Below, in pieces: positions 8,741 to 18,066 of a stretch of DNA of 64,000 nt; position 1 is the first letter of the stretch, and the number at the start of each line of letters is the position of its first letter. Below the pieces are notes generated by a model, which had not been told where the DNA came from, made no database searches, and worked only from the letters and a program-made list of their open reading frames with translations. Source of the DNA: Methanococcus voltae PS (GTDB taxonomy: Archaea; AGJL01; Methanococci; Methanococcales; Methanococcaceae). The translations under genes and the position numbers were made by a program. The DNA is taken from positions 248,001-312,000 of the forward strand of contig NZ_JANUCQ010000002.1 in assembly GCF_024807035.1 (NCBI RefSeq). Direction: 5' to 3'.

Positions 8741-9181
8741 TTACAATTTACAAAGTATTTTCCCATTATAATTTATGACTTTTAAAGATTCCAATGGTGT
8801 TTCATTAGATAATGGCTGTATAACAAGCTTACAGTTGTTTAATTTTGCAATATTATATATATCATTCTGTAAATCACGCGGTGGTCGTACAGAATAGATT
8901 ATATCATATTCTCTGTACAAACTATGATTCGGGTTAAAAAGGTCATCTTTGAAAGCATCTAATCCCAAATAATTTGCGTTATCAATTGCTTTTTGGTTAA
9001 AATCCATTACTGTAACGTTATAATTATTTTTCTTTAATTTTAAAGCCATTTCAAAGTAAAAACCAACGCCCAATTCCAAAATTTGTAAATCTGGATTTTC
9101 AAAAAGATAATTTTCCAAAAGATAATCATATAAAGGTTTTACAAGATTAAATTTTTCTTCCTTAAACTCTTTTACAATCAT
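8741..9181 (-). CDS. UPF0146 family protein
   Basis: A 146-residue protein with a Rossmann-like, methyltransferase-resembling fold: ILELGVGFYFEMALKLKK near residue 34 looks like a SAM motif I, followed by VTVMDFNQKAIDNA as motif II and YDIIYSVRPPRDLQNDI, the PPR segment typical of this uncharacterised archaeal family. No function is established. The gene is convergent with the PhoU-like gene and followed on the same strand side by the YcaO gene, 47 bp upstream of its start. The start ATG at 9181 is preceded by an AAAGTGATAAA sequence, a good ribosome binding site. Confidence 0.8.
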   Translation of the reverse strand: MIVKEFKEEKFNLVKPLYDYLLENYLFENPDLQILELGVGFYFEMALKLKKNNYNVTVMDFNQKAIDNANYLGLDAFKDDLFNPNHSLYREYDIIYSVRPPRDLQNDIYNIAKLNNCKLVIQPLSNETPLESLKVINYNGKILCKL

Positions 9182-9228
9182 TTTATCACTTTATTCTATT
9201 TTTATTTTATTATTTTTATACCATATTT

Positions 9229-10665
9229 CTAGATAATTTTTCTAGTACCGAGTAAATTAGTTTTAATTCTTTCTTTTACATCTTTGGAGATTCTAGCGTC
9301 ATCTACGGCGTAGACTTCCATTTTTGGGATAATTACTCGTACCACGTTTACATCATCCACGGTAGCCTTATTTAAATTTAATACAACGATTTTATCGAAT
9401 CCATTATCTTTTAACATAGTTTTTACAGTTTCGATATCTGTTTTTAAGTCATAGCTTGCACAATTCTTTATTTCTGCGATATCTATTTCTTCTTTATGAT
9501 TAAACCATCTTCTTTGAATTCTCTTCATTCTGTCGTATTCTACCTTACGGATTAAGTCTGCCCTTACAGTGTCCTCCCTAGCCCCGTGAATTTGAGTTGC
9601 TCTACTTTGTGCCACTTCAGTTAATGCTCTTATAACTGCTATTTCAGGGTCTAAATGGCAACCTACACCCATACATAAAAGTGCAGGGTCTTTAAGCACG
9701 TCTTCATCACTTATGCACGCAACTGTAGGTATGCCTACTTCACTTGTTAAGTCTTTGATTATGACGTTTATTTTTGCTTTTCTAAATTTTAATAGCATTT
9801 CGTGTATAAGGGGGTTTTTTGCATTTTGTAAATTTATTTTCCTGTATGTATTTCTTGATAATTCAGAAATACTCCACGCGTCACGCTCTACTACTTCCAG
9901 TATTCCGTGAAAGACTGCTTCTTCGTAAGAATTACCGGACGCTAAACCATTTGTATTACTTCTAAATAACCATTTGCCAGTATTTGCCTCATAAGGGTGA
10001 AATACACTGTTTGCGGGTACGTCTACGTACTCATCGTTTGTTATATCGTAACCTTCAACCCATTCAACCGCTGAAAGATTTAAATTCGAATTATTTAAAC
10101 TATAATTATCATCTAACTTACCATTATCCATATTCGTATTATTATCTTTATTTTCTTTATTTTCTTTATTTTTATGTTTATTATCCTTATCAGTATTATC
10201 CTTATCGTTATCTGCATCAGTTTTTGGATTATTGTTCAATTTAGGGGTTATCAACATATTTAAATTTGGTATTATTAATTCACTTAATTCCAATGGATTT
10301 TTTGGATTATTAGTTGATTTTAAAAGCGTATGTTCGTCTTGTTCAGCACAATATCTCTCTATTGCTTCCATTGACGAAGAAACTTTTGCTTGTGTTTCTG
10401 TTGCTCCCTTACCCGCATATACGCTTATAGCCCCTTCTTTAGCTTCTGGACGTATTGAAGAATAAACAGGTATGCCAATACGGTCAAGACCGTCAATCCT
10501 AGCTGTTCTAGTCACACCAATTCTTTTTAAGATTGGTTCTACCTTTTCCATTGTTTCTTCAGGAGTACAAAGTCTGTATGCCGCCAAAGTGTAATTTATT
10601 TTGGTATTAGTACTATTAGTATCGGTAATATTTTTTGAATTAGTATCTTTTTGCAAATTATCCAT
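9229..10665 (-). CDS. ycaO: YcaO-type protein, McrA glycine thioamidation (methanogenesis marker 1)
   Basis: YcaO enzymes activate a peptide backbone amide with ATP; in methanogens the family member also called methanogenesis marker protein 1 installs the thioglycine of methyl-coenzyme M reductase McrA, usually with TfuA. Seen here: LAAYRLCTPEETMEKVEPIL at the N-terminus, the ATP-binding region SSSMEAIERYCAEQ (about residues 96-109), SGNSYEEAVFHGILEVVERD and ALTEVAQSRATQIHG. The 478-residue length is inflated by a hydrophilic insert of about 50 residues (143-195) made almost only of Asn, Lys, Asp and Glu, replacing a normal surface loop. No tfuA-like gene lies next to it. The ATG is preceded by TTGTGAT. 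Confidence 0.88.
   Translation of the reverse strand: MDNLQKDTNSKNITDTNSTNTKINYTLAAYRLCTPEETMEKVEPILKRIGVTRTARIDGLDRIGIPVYSSIRPEAKEGAISVYAGKGATETQAKVSSSMEAIERYCAEQDEHTLLKSTNNPKNPLELSELIIPNLNMLITPKLNNNPKTDADNDKDNTDKDNKHKNKENKENKDNNTNMDNGKLDDNYSLNNSNLNLSAVEWVEGYDITNDEYVDVPANSVFHPYEANTGKWLFRSNTNGLASGNSYEEAVFHGILEVVERDAWSISELSRNTYRKINLQNAKNPLIHEMLLKFRKAKINVIIKDLTSEVGIPTVACISDEDVLKDPALLCMGVGCHLDPEIAVIRALTEVAQSRATQIHGAREDTVRADLIRKVEYDRMKRIQRRWFNHKEEIDIAEIKNCASYDLKTDIETVKTMLKDNGFDKIVVLNLNKATVDDVNVVRVIIPKMEVYAVDDARISKDVKERIKTNLLGTRKII
10080..10245 (-). repeat. Asn/Lys/Asp-rich low-complexity insert within the YcaO gene
   Basis: The DNA consists of imperfect tandem units such as tttctttattttctttatt and attatccttatc, encoding a KENKENKDNN-type run. 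The flanking YcaO sequence is intact, so this is a tolerated expansion in a loop and not a frameshift. Confidence 0.75.
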
Positions 10666-10717
10666 GGTATCACAATAATAATTTAATAAATATAATAATT
10701 TAATATTATTCTATTAT

Positions 10718-11056
10718 TTATAATAGTTTTAATTTAGATAAAACAGTATTTTTATCCAAATCTCTAAAAAATAATGTCTTTTGACTATTTGTGGAGCCAG
10801 TGGCTATTTCCACGTCTGTTTTTAAATTTAACTCTGATTTTATAAACTTAATAATAGCTTTATTTGCCTTACCTTCAATAGGTTGTTGTTTTATACGTAT
10901 TTCTAACCTTTTACGCCATTCGTTTATTTTTCCGATTTCGTTAGTCCGCGCATTTGTAGTAACGTCTATATTTATATAAGTGCCGTCAACGGCTTCTTTT
11001 ACTACTTCATCCAATAAATTGGATTTGGATTTAGTTTCTTTTGGTGAATTATTCAT
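10718..11056 (-). CDS. DUF167 / YggU family protein
   Basis: A 112-residue small protein of the widespread DUF167 (UPF0235) family. Seen: VDGTYINIDVTTNARTNEIG near residue 16, the conserved EIRIKQQPIEGKANKAIIKF (about 51-70) and a C-terminal VEIATGSTNSQKTLFF. The PxEGKAN motif is the family hallmark. Function is unknown; the fold is a small alpha/beta domain. The N-terminal 15 or so residues are lysine-rich and extra. It lies 52 bp upstream of the YcaO start on the same strand and may be cotranscribed. Confidence 0.85.
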   Translation of the reverse strand: MNNSPKETKSKSNLLDEVVKEAVDGTYINIDVTTNARTNEIGKINEWRKRLEIRIKQQPIEGKANKAIIKFIKSELNLKTDVEIATGSTNSQKTLFFRDLDKNTVLSKLKLL

Positions 11057-11251
11057 CTTATCGCGTTTAATGGATTTATAGATTTTAATATAAATTGTTA
11101 AATTTCTAATATTGATTATTGAGTAATGATTTATAAAAATACGGTATAAATTATCGAATATCTTGTATAAATTATTAATTATTTAAAATCTTAAAATTCT
11201 GTAAAAAAAGTAAATTAAATGATGATGAATGAATTAATAAATTAAATATTT

Positions 11252-12586
11252 TTATAATAAGTGATTTGGTACGATATCTTTTGCAATTAAATCTGCTAAA
11301 GATTCTCTTTCACGTATTAAGTTAATTTCTTTTTCATTGGTCAAAACCATAGCTGGTTTTCCCCTTGAATTGTAATTATTTGCCATACTTATACCGTAAG
11401 CCCCTACATCAAGTACTGCGACGTAATCTCCAACTTTTATTGTTGGAATAGTTCTGTCTTTTCCAAAAACGTCTGAACTTTCGCATAAACCACCTGCAAT
11501 ATTTAAAACTTCCTCGGTTCCATCTCTGATTGTACAAGGTGTTATTTCGTGGTATGCCTCGTAGATTGCTGGTCTCATCATATCATTCATACCTGCGTCA
11601 ATCATTATCCAATTAGCTACTTTTGTTTCTTTTCTGTGGATTGTTTTTCCAACTAAAACGCCCGCAGTTCCTACGATACTTCTACCTGGCTCTACGATTA
11701 AGTTTGGAAGTTCTATTTTATCGCTGTAACTTACGATTGTGTCAATTACAGCTTTTGCGAGGTCAGCTTGAACTGGAATTTCTGTATTTTTATCGTATGG
11801 GATACCTAAACCGCCACCGATGTTGAGGTCTCTTACTTCTATGCCCTCTTCTTTTAAAGTAACAATGAATTCCATTAATTTGTGTGCTTCTTCAACGAAT
11901 GGGTCAATTTGAGTTAATTGTGAACCAATGTGACAGTGGATTCCTACAAATTTTACGTTTTCCATTTCTTCAGCCATTTTTATGGCTTTTAAAGCTGTTC
12001 CATCTTCTATATCCAATCCAAATTTATTTTTCTTCAAACCTGTTGAAATTTTAGGGTGGGTTTTAGGGTCAACGTTTGGATTTACTCTAAACGCTACGTT
12101 TGCTATTTTTCCCATTTCCTTTGCAGTTTCGTTTATAAGGATTAAATCGCTTATACCATCTACGTTAAAAGCTCTAATGTCTGCTTCTATACCCATTTTT
12201 ATTTCTTCAACTAATTTACAGTTTCCATTAAATACTATTTTACTTGAAGGCACTTTTGATAATTTAGCAATGTAGAGCTCTCCACCGCTTACTACGTCAG
12301 CCCCACAGCCTATTTTGTTTAAAAGTGTTGTTATTGCAAGATTTGTATTTGCTTTGTATGCAAATGAAAATATTACTTCTTTTCCTGTTTCTTTGGTGTA
12401 CCTATCGAATGATTGAGTATATTTATCAAAATTACTTTTTATTTGAGTTTCACTCATTATGTACAAAGGAGTGCCGTATTCTTTTGCTATTTCTTCGATT
12501 TTATAGCCATCGATGTGTAATATACCATCCTTTTTGGATATCATGTCATTTCCGAGAAAAATGTTTTCTTGTGAATTTTTTACCAC
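11252..12586 (-). CDS. lysA: Diaminopimelate decarboxylase
   Basis: PLP fold-type III decarboxylase that makes L-lysine from meso-diaminopimelate. The PLP lysine is K78 in FSFAYKANTN; the glycine-rich phosphate-binding loop DLNIGGGLGIPYD and VEPGRSIVGTAG follow, and the substrate-binding CESSDVFGKD is near residue 365. Length (444) is typical of archaeal LysA. The start is a GTG with a perfect GGTGA five bases upstream. A candidate box A (CTTTAAATAC on the minus strand, about 12629-12638) lies about 45 bp upstream of the start. The gene stands alone with its own upstream region. Confidence 0.95.
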   Translation of the reverse strand: MVKNSQENIFLGNDMISKKDGILHIDGYKIEEIAKEYGTPLYIMSETQIKSNFDKYTQSFDRYTKETGKEVIFSFAYKANTNLAITTLLNKIGCGADVVSGGELYIAKLSKVPSSKIVFNGNCKLVEEIKMGIEADIRAFNVDGISDLILINETAKEMGKIANVAFRVNPNVDPKTHPKISTGLKKNKFGLDIEDGTALKAIKMAEEMENVKFVGIHCHIGSQLTQIDPFVEEAHKLMEFIVTLKEEGIEVRDLNIGGGLGIPYDKNTEIPVQADLAKAVIDTIVSYSDKIELPNLIVEPGRSIVGTAGVLVGKTIHRKETKVANWIMIDAGMNDMMRPAIYEAYHEITPCTIRDGTEEVLNIAGGLCESSDVFGKDRTIPTIKVGDYVAVLDVGAYGISMANNYNSRGKPAMVLTNEKEINLIRERESLADLIAKDIVPNHLL

Positions 12587-12628
12587 GGTCTCACCATAAG
12601 TAGTTTTTAAAACATTTGATTAGCAAGT

Positions 12629-12638
12629 ATTTAAAGTT
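12629..12638 (-). promoter_or_regulatory. Candidate box A (TATA) of lysA
   Basis: The minus strand reads CTTTAAATAC here, close to the methanococcal box A, and a start 25 bp downstream would leave a short leader before the GTG of lysA. Upstream of it, 12640-12725 is less AT-rich than most intergenic DNA nearby. I found no known riboswitch there. Confidence 0.4.
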
Positions 12639-12894
12639 TTGCAGTTTTAGTCACAGGTTTCATTGGACTTAACATCTGCTGTTATGTGATATCGGTGAGT
12701 AAGTGGGATAAAGTATATAACATATGATAAACTAATTATATAATCTGTAATAAAATTGAAAAATTAAATCAAAAATTAAATTTAGTAGGAAAAATGAAAA
12801 TAACAATGTCCAAAATATCTAAATTGTGTAAATTATCTAAAATACTAAAAAATTGTACTAATAGGTAACTAACAATATTAAATAGGCTGAAAAT

Positions 12895-13491
12895 ATGGTT
12901 TCTCAAGATAAAATATTAACTGAATTCTATAAAAACGACGGTATTCTGTCTACTAACGATTTAAAAGAATTAGTAGGCGTTTCAAAACATGAAACGCTTA
13001 GAAACGTTTCAAAATCTATGAATACCCTGATATCTAAAAAAATTGTTGGAAAAGTTAGAGGTCCAAAAAATACCTCAATATACTTTTTAATAGCTCCTTA
13101 CGAGTTTATCATGGATGAATACGAAAAAAGTAAATTATTAGAAGATTTCTGTATGAATATAGTTCGAAAAGTTGCTTTGGAATATGATAATTGTAAAACT
13201 TTTGAAAAAAATGGAACCATTATTTTAAAATATGGTAATTCGTATCAAATAAGAAATTATTTAAAAATTCTAAAATTGATTATGGATTACTTTAACAAGC
13301 CTATTAACTACATACTTCATGATAATTACCTATTAGTTACCAAAAATTTACACGTTGAAATTGATGTTTTCAATGTAGAATCGTTAATTTCTGAAATGGA
13401 TAAAACACTTGAAAAAAATAAAAAAGGATTAAATTTACTTAATACGGAAGTAAAATATACATTTACTCGTAAAAAATCATACGAAGAATAA
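12895..13491 (+). CDS. Putative HTH protein of unknown function
   Basis: A 198-residue soluble protein. Residues about 5-60 look like a winged helix: a first helix KILTEFYKND, then STNDLKELVGVSKHETLRN as a likely helix-turn-helix, and KKIVGKVRGPKNTSIYFLIA as the wing. The remainder, with YDNCKTFEKNGTIILKYG and HDNYLLVTKNLHVEIDVF, looks like a small alpha/beta effector or dimerisation domain that I do not recognise. It is divergent from lysA with a 308-bp gap, so it may regulate that neighbour, but this is only suggested by position. The start ATG has a weak AGGCTG upstream. Confidence 0.6.
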   Translation: MVSQDKILTEFYKNDGILSTNDLKELVGVSKHETLRNVSKSMNTLISKKIVGKVRGPKNTSIYFLIAPYEFIMDEYEKSKLLEDFCMNIVRKVALEYDNCKTFEKNGTIILKYGNSYQIRNYLKILKLIMDYFNKPINYILHDNYLLVTKNLHVEIDVFNVESLISEMDKTLEKNKKGLNLLNTEVKYTFTRKKSYEE

Positions 13492-13568
13492 TTTAAGCTC
13501 AAAATTAAAAAATAAAATAAAATAAACTAAAATAATAATTAATAATAATTAATAATAATTAATAATAT

Positions 13569-14579
13569 CTATTTTATATTTAATTTATGATTTAAAGTAT
13601 CTAAAAGACCTATACAGCCAGTAATCATTACATCACCGCCTGAATAAGCATATTCTCCATAATCTTTGAAAATACGCCTATTAGGTCCTGCGATATAAGT
13701 TTTAGATAGGTTTATTGGTTCTAAAGGACAAGCTCCATGTCCCATATCGTTAAAAACTTCTTCATTTGTTAAGGTACAACTTTTAAGTTTTTCATTATAC
13801 TCCAATAGTTTTTCCCTAGTCAACATATTAGTATGATGTTCATACAACCCGTAAATAAGATTATTTTTAATTGAAACGCCCAAAGTGTGACCATTTCCAA
13901 TGTCCAATCCAATATATTCGTCTATTTTTTGCTCAGTTGCATAATTCATAATTCCACATACAGATGCTATTTTGCTATCCATTGCAAAACCTTTGTAACC
14001 TTCGCTGTTTAATGAGTTTAAAATAGCGTTAAATCTGGTAAAATAACCTGTTTTTTTCTCAAAATAAAAATCGTAGGGATTTCTTGTTTCTCCGAGTTTT
14101 TCTTTAAAGTATTTAAACCGTGTTACCCTATCACTTTGTCCTTTTACAAAACCGTGGTCTTGGCAAGCTACACATACATAATCAGGTTCGAAATCGGTAT
14201 TTATAGTATTAAATACACTTTTATACATTTTAAAATCCAAATCCTTTAAAATTACGTTCGGGTTTTCTATTTTATCCTTAATAATAATTCCTTTTGCCCT
14301 AACTTGGTCTAAATCATCCCTTATGGTCTGTGCACAGTCTTCAGATATCTCTACAGTGTAGCCTTGTTTTATTTTCTTTAAAATATAGTAGCTTACAGCT
14401 CCACCGCCCATTATTTCGCCGTCTATTCTTAAATTTTCCTTAATTTTAGAAATAGTACTGCCCAATATTTGAGTAGGGGAGGGTAATATTAATTTTACGG
14501 CATTTTCGATGTTCTTTTCATCATTGTAATATATTATATCTTGGGTGCCGTTTCCAATATCGATGCAAAAAATATCCAT
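13569..14579 (-). CDS. DUF1786 family protein (actin-like ATPase fold)
   Basis: A 336-residue member of the archaeal DUF1786 family. It has two phosphate-binding-like loops of the ASKHA (sugar kinase/Hsp70/actin) kind: FCIDIGNGTQDIIYY at residues 3-17 and EYIGLDIGNGHTLGV near residue 220. It also carries GEIMGGGAVSYY near residue 55, VCVACQDHGF near 135 and ACPLEPINLSKTYIAGPNRR near 287. Two IGNG repeats imply a duplicated nucleotide-binding domain. Biological function is not established. The gene is convergent with the preceding HTH gene; TATCACATT-type purine-poor DNA precedes the start but the complement gives GTGATATT before the ATG. Confidence 0.8.
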   Translation of the reverse strand: MDIFCIDIGNGTQDIIYYNDEKNIENAVKLILPSPTQILGSTISKIKENLRIDGEIMGGGAVSYYILKKIKQGYTVEISEDCAQTIRDDLDQVRAKGIIIKDKIENPNVILKDLDFKMYKSVFNTINTDFEPDYVCVACQDHGFVKGQSDRVTRFKYFKEKLGETRNPYDFYFEKKTGYFTRFNAILNSLNSEGYKGFAMDSKIASVCGIMNYATEQKIDEYIGLDIGNGHTLGVSIKNNLIYGLYEHHTNMLTREKLLEYNEKLKSCTLTNEEVFNDMGHGACPLEPINLSKTYIAGPNRRIFKDYGEYAYSGGDVMITGCIGLLDTLNHKLNIK

Positions 14580-14809
14580 AATATCACATTATCGAGTTAC
14601 TTCAAGTTACTTTTAAAATTTTTATCAAAAATGTTTTCTTTTTTCTTATGAGAAATTATGTTAAATATGTTTTTTACCATATAAATAATATTATGTTTTG
14701 TAATCAACGTTAGTTACAAAAACTAAAAAAAAGTAAGTAGAATAAGTTATTTTTATTATTTTATTCTTATTTTATTATTAATTTATTATTAATTTATTAT
14801 TATTATTTG

Positions 14810-16234
14810 TTATCTTAATTTATTAGGTAAATAGTTAATTAAACTTAATGGCATACTCAAATGACGTCTTGCAGATGGAGGTACTTCATAAAATCCCTCC
14901 CTTAAATTCCTAACTACTTGTATCTTGGGAATCTCATCATATTTTAACCGTTTTCCGCATTTGTTACACTTATAACCACTGGATATACCTTTAGATTTTA
15001 ATGTACCGCCACATTCACACTTTTTAACCTTTTCATAGATATTATTAAGCTTTACAACGTTTATTTTTTCAATATTTAACTGATAAGGCTCTTCTCTTAT
15101 AGTACCATAAACAGTTATTAAATCGCCGATTGCCAATTCCCTTATTATATGCCTAAATTTTTTGGTTGGTTCGTAAGCCATACAGTTTATACTACCAGTA
15201 TTATCCGATAATTCAATTAAAACGTGCCCACCACTTATTTCCTTAAATTCCTGGGTAACACAACCGGATAAAATCGCCCCTGTATTTTCCTTAGCATCTG
15301 CGATATTCATTAATCTTAAATGCTGGTCGGTACCCTGATTAGTCCTAAATATCATAAATTTATCTATATTTTCACATTCTATGATATCTTTAGCTTTTAA
15401 AACTATTTCCTTTGAAACTCCACGTACGCCATATAAAACAGGGCATTTTGTATTTGGAGCTATGATATTTTTGTTATTGTCTACGTTATTAAAAGTATAG
15501 GGATATGTGAGCTTATCCATTTCTACAACTGAACTATCGAGTACATAACGTTCAGTACCCCATTTATCCTTTTCTCGATATGCCAAAAGTTCGTATGTAT
15601 ATGTTTGATTTTCTGCGAAATATGAAGATATTGAACCCAAAGAACCGATAATACCGAGCCCTTTTTTATATTTCACGTATTCGGCGCCAACCTTTTTTAT
15701 AATTTCTTCTGCTTCATCCAAAGTTACAATTTCAATAAGTACCCTATTGTAGTAATTTTTTAAAATTGCCTTTTTCTGCCTTGTTAATTTTGAATTTATT
15801 AACACAATTCCTGGATTTGTGGTTGAACAATGAAAATCGGTGTATTTTTCAACAAGACTTGTAACTAGTGTTTTCACTTCTAAATATTCGGATTTTGACA
15901 ATTTGTAACTTTCCTCATTTATTTCAGGATATAATTGTGATTTAATAGACCTAATGGATTTAGTAGGTTTTGGAGATTTAATAATTGTTTTTTCCGAATT
16001 TTGTTCTTTTTGAGATTCCGTTTTAGATTCGTTTTCAGCTTCCTTTTTGCCGATGATTTTAAGGCAAACTCCCCCATTTCCACGGGTTTTATATTTTACC
16101 ATGGGGTTCATTCTTATTAAACGAGGTTCTTCAAGTATATAACCCAATTTAAGTAGCTCTTCTACAATTAAAGTACCCACATATGTTGTACAGTACTTCT
16201 CTCTACTGTCCGTATCATCAATTCCGATATACAT
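14810..16234 (-). CDS. tiaS: tRNA(Ile2) 2-agmatinylcytidine synthetase TiaS
   Basis: Modifies C34 of the CAU-anticodon tRNA-Ile with agmatine so that it reads AUA only; essential in archaea. Seen in order: IGIDDTDSREKYCTTYVGTL at the N-terminus (kinase-like catalytic domain), TRGNGGVCLKI, a FLD-type region with YGVRGVSKEIVLKA, an OB-fold near residue 310-380 (GGHVLIELSDNTGSINCMAY), and a C-terminal zinc ribbon CECGGTLKSKGISSGYKCNK. A Lys/Ser/Glu-rich insert at about residues 70-105 (KTESQKEQNSEKTIIKSP) is extra. I set the start at the ATG preceded by GGTGATTTG; the frame also includes a TTG codon just before it. Confidence 0.92.
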   Translation of the reverse strand: MYIGIDDTDSREKYCTTYVGTLIVEELLKLGYILEEPRLIRMNPMVKYKTRGNGGVCLKIIGKKEAENESKTESQKEQNSEKTIIKSPKPTKSIRSIKSQLYPEINEESYKLSKSEYLEVKTLVTSLVEKYTDFHCSTTNPGIVLINSKLTRQKKAILKNYYNRVLIEIVTLDEAEEIIKKVGAEYVKYKKGLGIIGSLGSISSYFAENQTYTYELLAYREKDKWGTERYVLDSSVVEMDKLTYPYTFNNVDNNKNIIAPNTKCPVLYGVRGVSKEIVLKAKDIIECENIDKFMIFRTNQGTDQHLRLMNIADAKENTGAILSGCVTQEFKEISGGHVLIELSDNTGSINCMAYEPTKKFRHIIRELAIGDLITVYGTIREEPYQLNIEKINVVKLNNIYEKVKKCECGGTLKSKGISSGYKCNKCGKRLKYDEIPKIQVVRNLREGFYEVPPSARRHLSMPLSLINYLPNKLR

Positions 16235-16625
16235 CAAATCACCAAGTAAAATAGAGTTTTAAAGGTTTAAAGTTTAGATTTTAAGGCTTATATTTTAGTT
16301 ATAGGTATATTTTATCAATTTGTTTTAATGACCTATACTATACCATATTATGTTATCAAATATTATAATATATTGTTTACCATAATTTTGAATTTGAATT
16401 AAAATTAGTAAGTTTTAAAATATCATTTATTGTACTCTCAGGTATTGTATTTAAAATCATTTTCTTATTTATTTTATTATTTTCAGTTCAATATTTTTAA
16501 GATATTTTTAGTTATTTGGATAATGATTATATTAAATTCATATTATATATATCTATATTATCAAAATATAGTACCATTTAATCTTAAAAAAAGTTAAGAT
16601 GGTTAAAATATTTAAAAAAATAAGG
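16235..16625. other. Intergenic region between glmU and tiaS
   Basis: About 390 bp of very AT-rich DNA without a plausible gene. An inverted repeat at 16581-16600 (ATCTTAA / TTAAGAT around a short A-rich loop) lies just after the glmU stop. The tiaS side has several TATA-like strings but no single convincing box A. Confidence 0.5.
16581..16600 (-). terminator. Possible hairpin downstream of glmU
   Basis: A 7-bp perfect stem (atcttaa / ttaagat) with a 6-base loop, 26 bp beyond the glmU stop codon. It could act as a terminator or 3' end stabiliser, but the stem is AT-only and weak. Confidence 0.3.
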
Positions 16626-17975
16626 TTATTTTTTCTTTTTTATGATTTCAATCTCTTGTTTTTTAAATACGATTGTGTCATTTTCCACATCTTTATCGAT
16701 TATTGAATTTGCCCCTATCCAAGAATTACTACCTACTTTTACTCCCGGCATAAATGAAACCTGAATACCCGTTTTTACATTGTCACCCATTATAGTCCCC
16801 ATTTTGCGCGTACTTATTGTCGGAACTCCCTTTATATTGACTTTAGGAGGTTTGTCATCAAATCTCAAATTTGCGGTAATGGTATTACATCCAAAATTAC
16901 AGTTTTTGCCGATAACACTATCTCCAACATAAGATAGGTGAGGGATTTTGCTACCCTCCATAATTAGTGTGTTTTTAATTTCAGAAGAGTTTCCTGCGTG
17001 AGTATTTTCCATAAGTACTGTGTAAGGTCTAATATGAGCTAAAGGTCCAATATCAGCACCTTTTTTTATGATACTAGGCCCTTCAATTACCGTATTTGGC
17101 CTAATTACTGCTCCTTCTTCGATTACAACATTTCCAACAATTACAACGTTTTGCTGAATTTCTCCTTTAATATCTGATTTTATATTGTTTAAAAGCTCTT
17201 TACTAGCTTTTAATACATCCCAAGGCCTACCAATATCGTCCCAGTAGCCTTTTATGGTTATCGCCTTAATTTGCTGTTTTTTGATTAATTCATCTATTGC
17301 GTCAGGTAATTCAATTTCATTTCTACTAGAAGGCTTTAAATCTTTTAAAATATCAAATATGTCTTTTTTAAATCTATAAATACCTGCATTAACCAAATTT
17401 GAATTTAAAGAAGGTAATTCTTCCTTAGGCGGTTTTTCAACTATTTTTAAAATGTTGTTATTAGAATCTGTCACTATAACTCCAAAGTTTTCAGGATTGG
17501 AAACCTCCAAAGCTCCAATATAATTTTTAGAATCGTCAATATTATCATTTAAAAAACTATTAAGGTCGTCTTCAAATACTATGTCTCCATTTATAACAAG
17601 AAAATCATTTAAATCTTCATAAGTACCTTTATTATCTAAATATTCCTTTAACATTAAAACTGCGTGACCAGTCCCTAATTGTTCTTTCTGCTCTATAAAA
17701 TGAATACTATGGTTTTTATATTCTTCATTTGAGTTAAAAAATTCAACTATTGCTTCTTTTTGATAACCGACTAATATGTAAATATTATCTACAAAATCCT
17801 TTACTTTATCGACCAAATGTGCAACTATCGGTTTTCCAGCTATTGGTATCATAGGTTTAGGCGTATTATCTGTTAAGGGTCTTAGACGTGTTCCTTTTCC
17901 AGCGCATAATATTAAAACATCTAAATTATTTTTGGATATTTTTTCTTGATTTTCTTGATTTTCTTTTTTTGACAT
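16626..17975 (-). CDS. glmU: Bifunctional sugar-1-phosphate nucleotidyltransferase / acetyltransferase (archaeal GlmU)
   Basis: Makes UDP-GlcNAc from glucosamine-1-phosphate, the precursor for N-glycan and other surface sugars. The N-terminal nucleotidyltransferase domain has LILCAGKGTRLRPLTDNTPK (about residues 20-40) with the NTP-binding GxGTRxRPxT signature and FLVINGDIVFEDD. The C-terminal half is a left-handed beta-helix of hexapeptide repeats with NTHAGNSSEIKNTLIMEGSK and NCNFGCNTITANLRFDDK, as in archaeal GlmU. The first 18 residues are a polar tail with a QENQEN repetition. The start has AAGGTAAATC upstream. It heads the glycan region, on the same strand as the acetyltransferase 91 bp upstream. 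Confidence 0.88.
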   Translation of the reverse strand: MSKKENQENQEKISKNNLDVLILCAGKGTRLRPLTDNTPKPMIPIAGKPIVAHLVDKVKDFVDNIYILVGYQKEAIVEFFNSNEEYKNHSIHFIEQKEQLGTGHAVLMLKEYLDNKGTYEDLNDFLVINGDIVFEDDLNSFLNDNIDDSKNYIGALEVSNPENFGVIVTDSNNNILKIVEKPPKEELPSLNSNLVNAGIYRFKKDIFDILKDLKPSSRNEIELPDAIDELIKKQQIKAITIKGYWDDIGRPWDVLKASKELLNNIKSDIKGEIQQNVVIVGNVVIEEGAVIRPNTVIEGPSIIKKGADIGPLAHIRPYTVLMENTHAGNSSEIKNTLIMEGSKIPHLSYVGDSVIGKNCNFGCNTITANLRFDDKPPKVNIKGVPTISTRKMGTIMGDNVKTGIQVSFMPGVKVGSNSWIGANSIIDKDVENDTIVFKKQEIEIIKKKK

Positions 17976-18066
17976 GATTTACCTTATTACTGTTAATAGT
18001 TTTAGTTTTAAGTCATAATATTAAGTATTATTTATTCAAATTAATATATAAGTTATAGTATTATAA

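Noticed and set aside
12640-12725. Lysine riboswitch before lysA
   Set aside because: The less AT-rich patch lies upstream of the probable box A, so it would not be transcribed, and no L-box core is visible.
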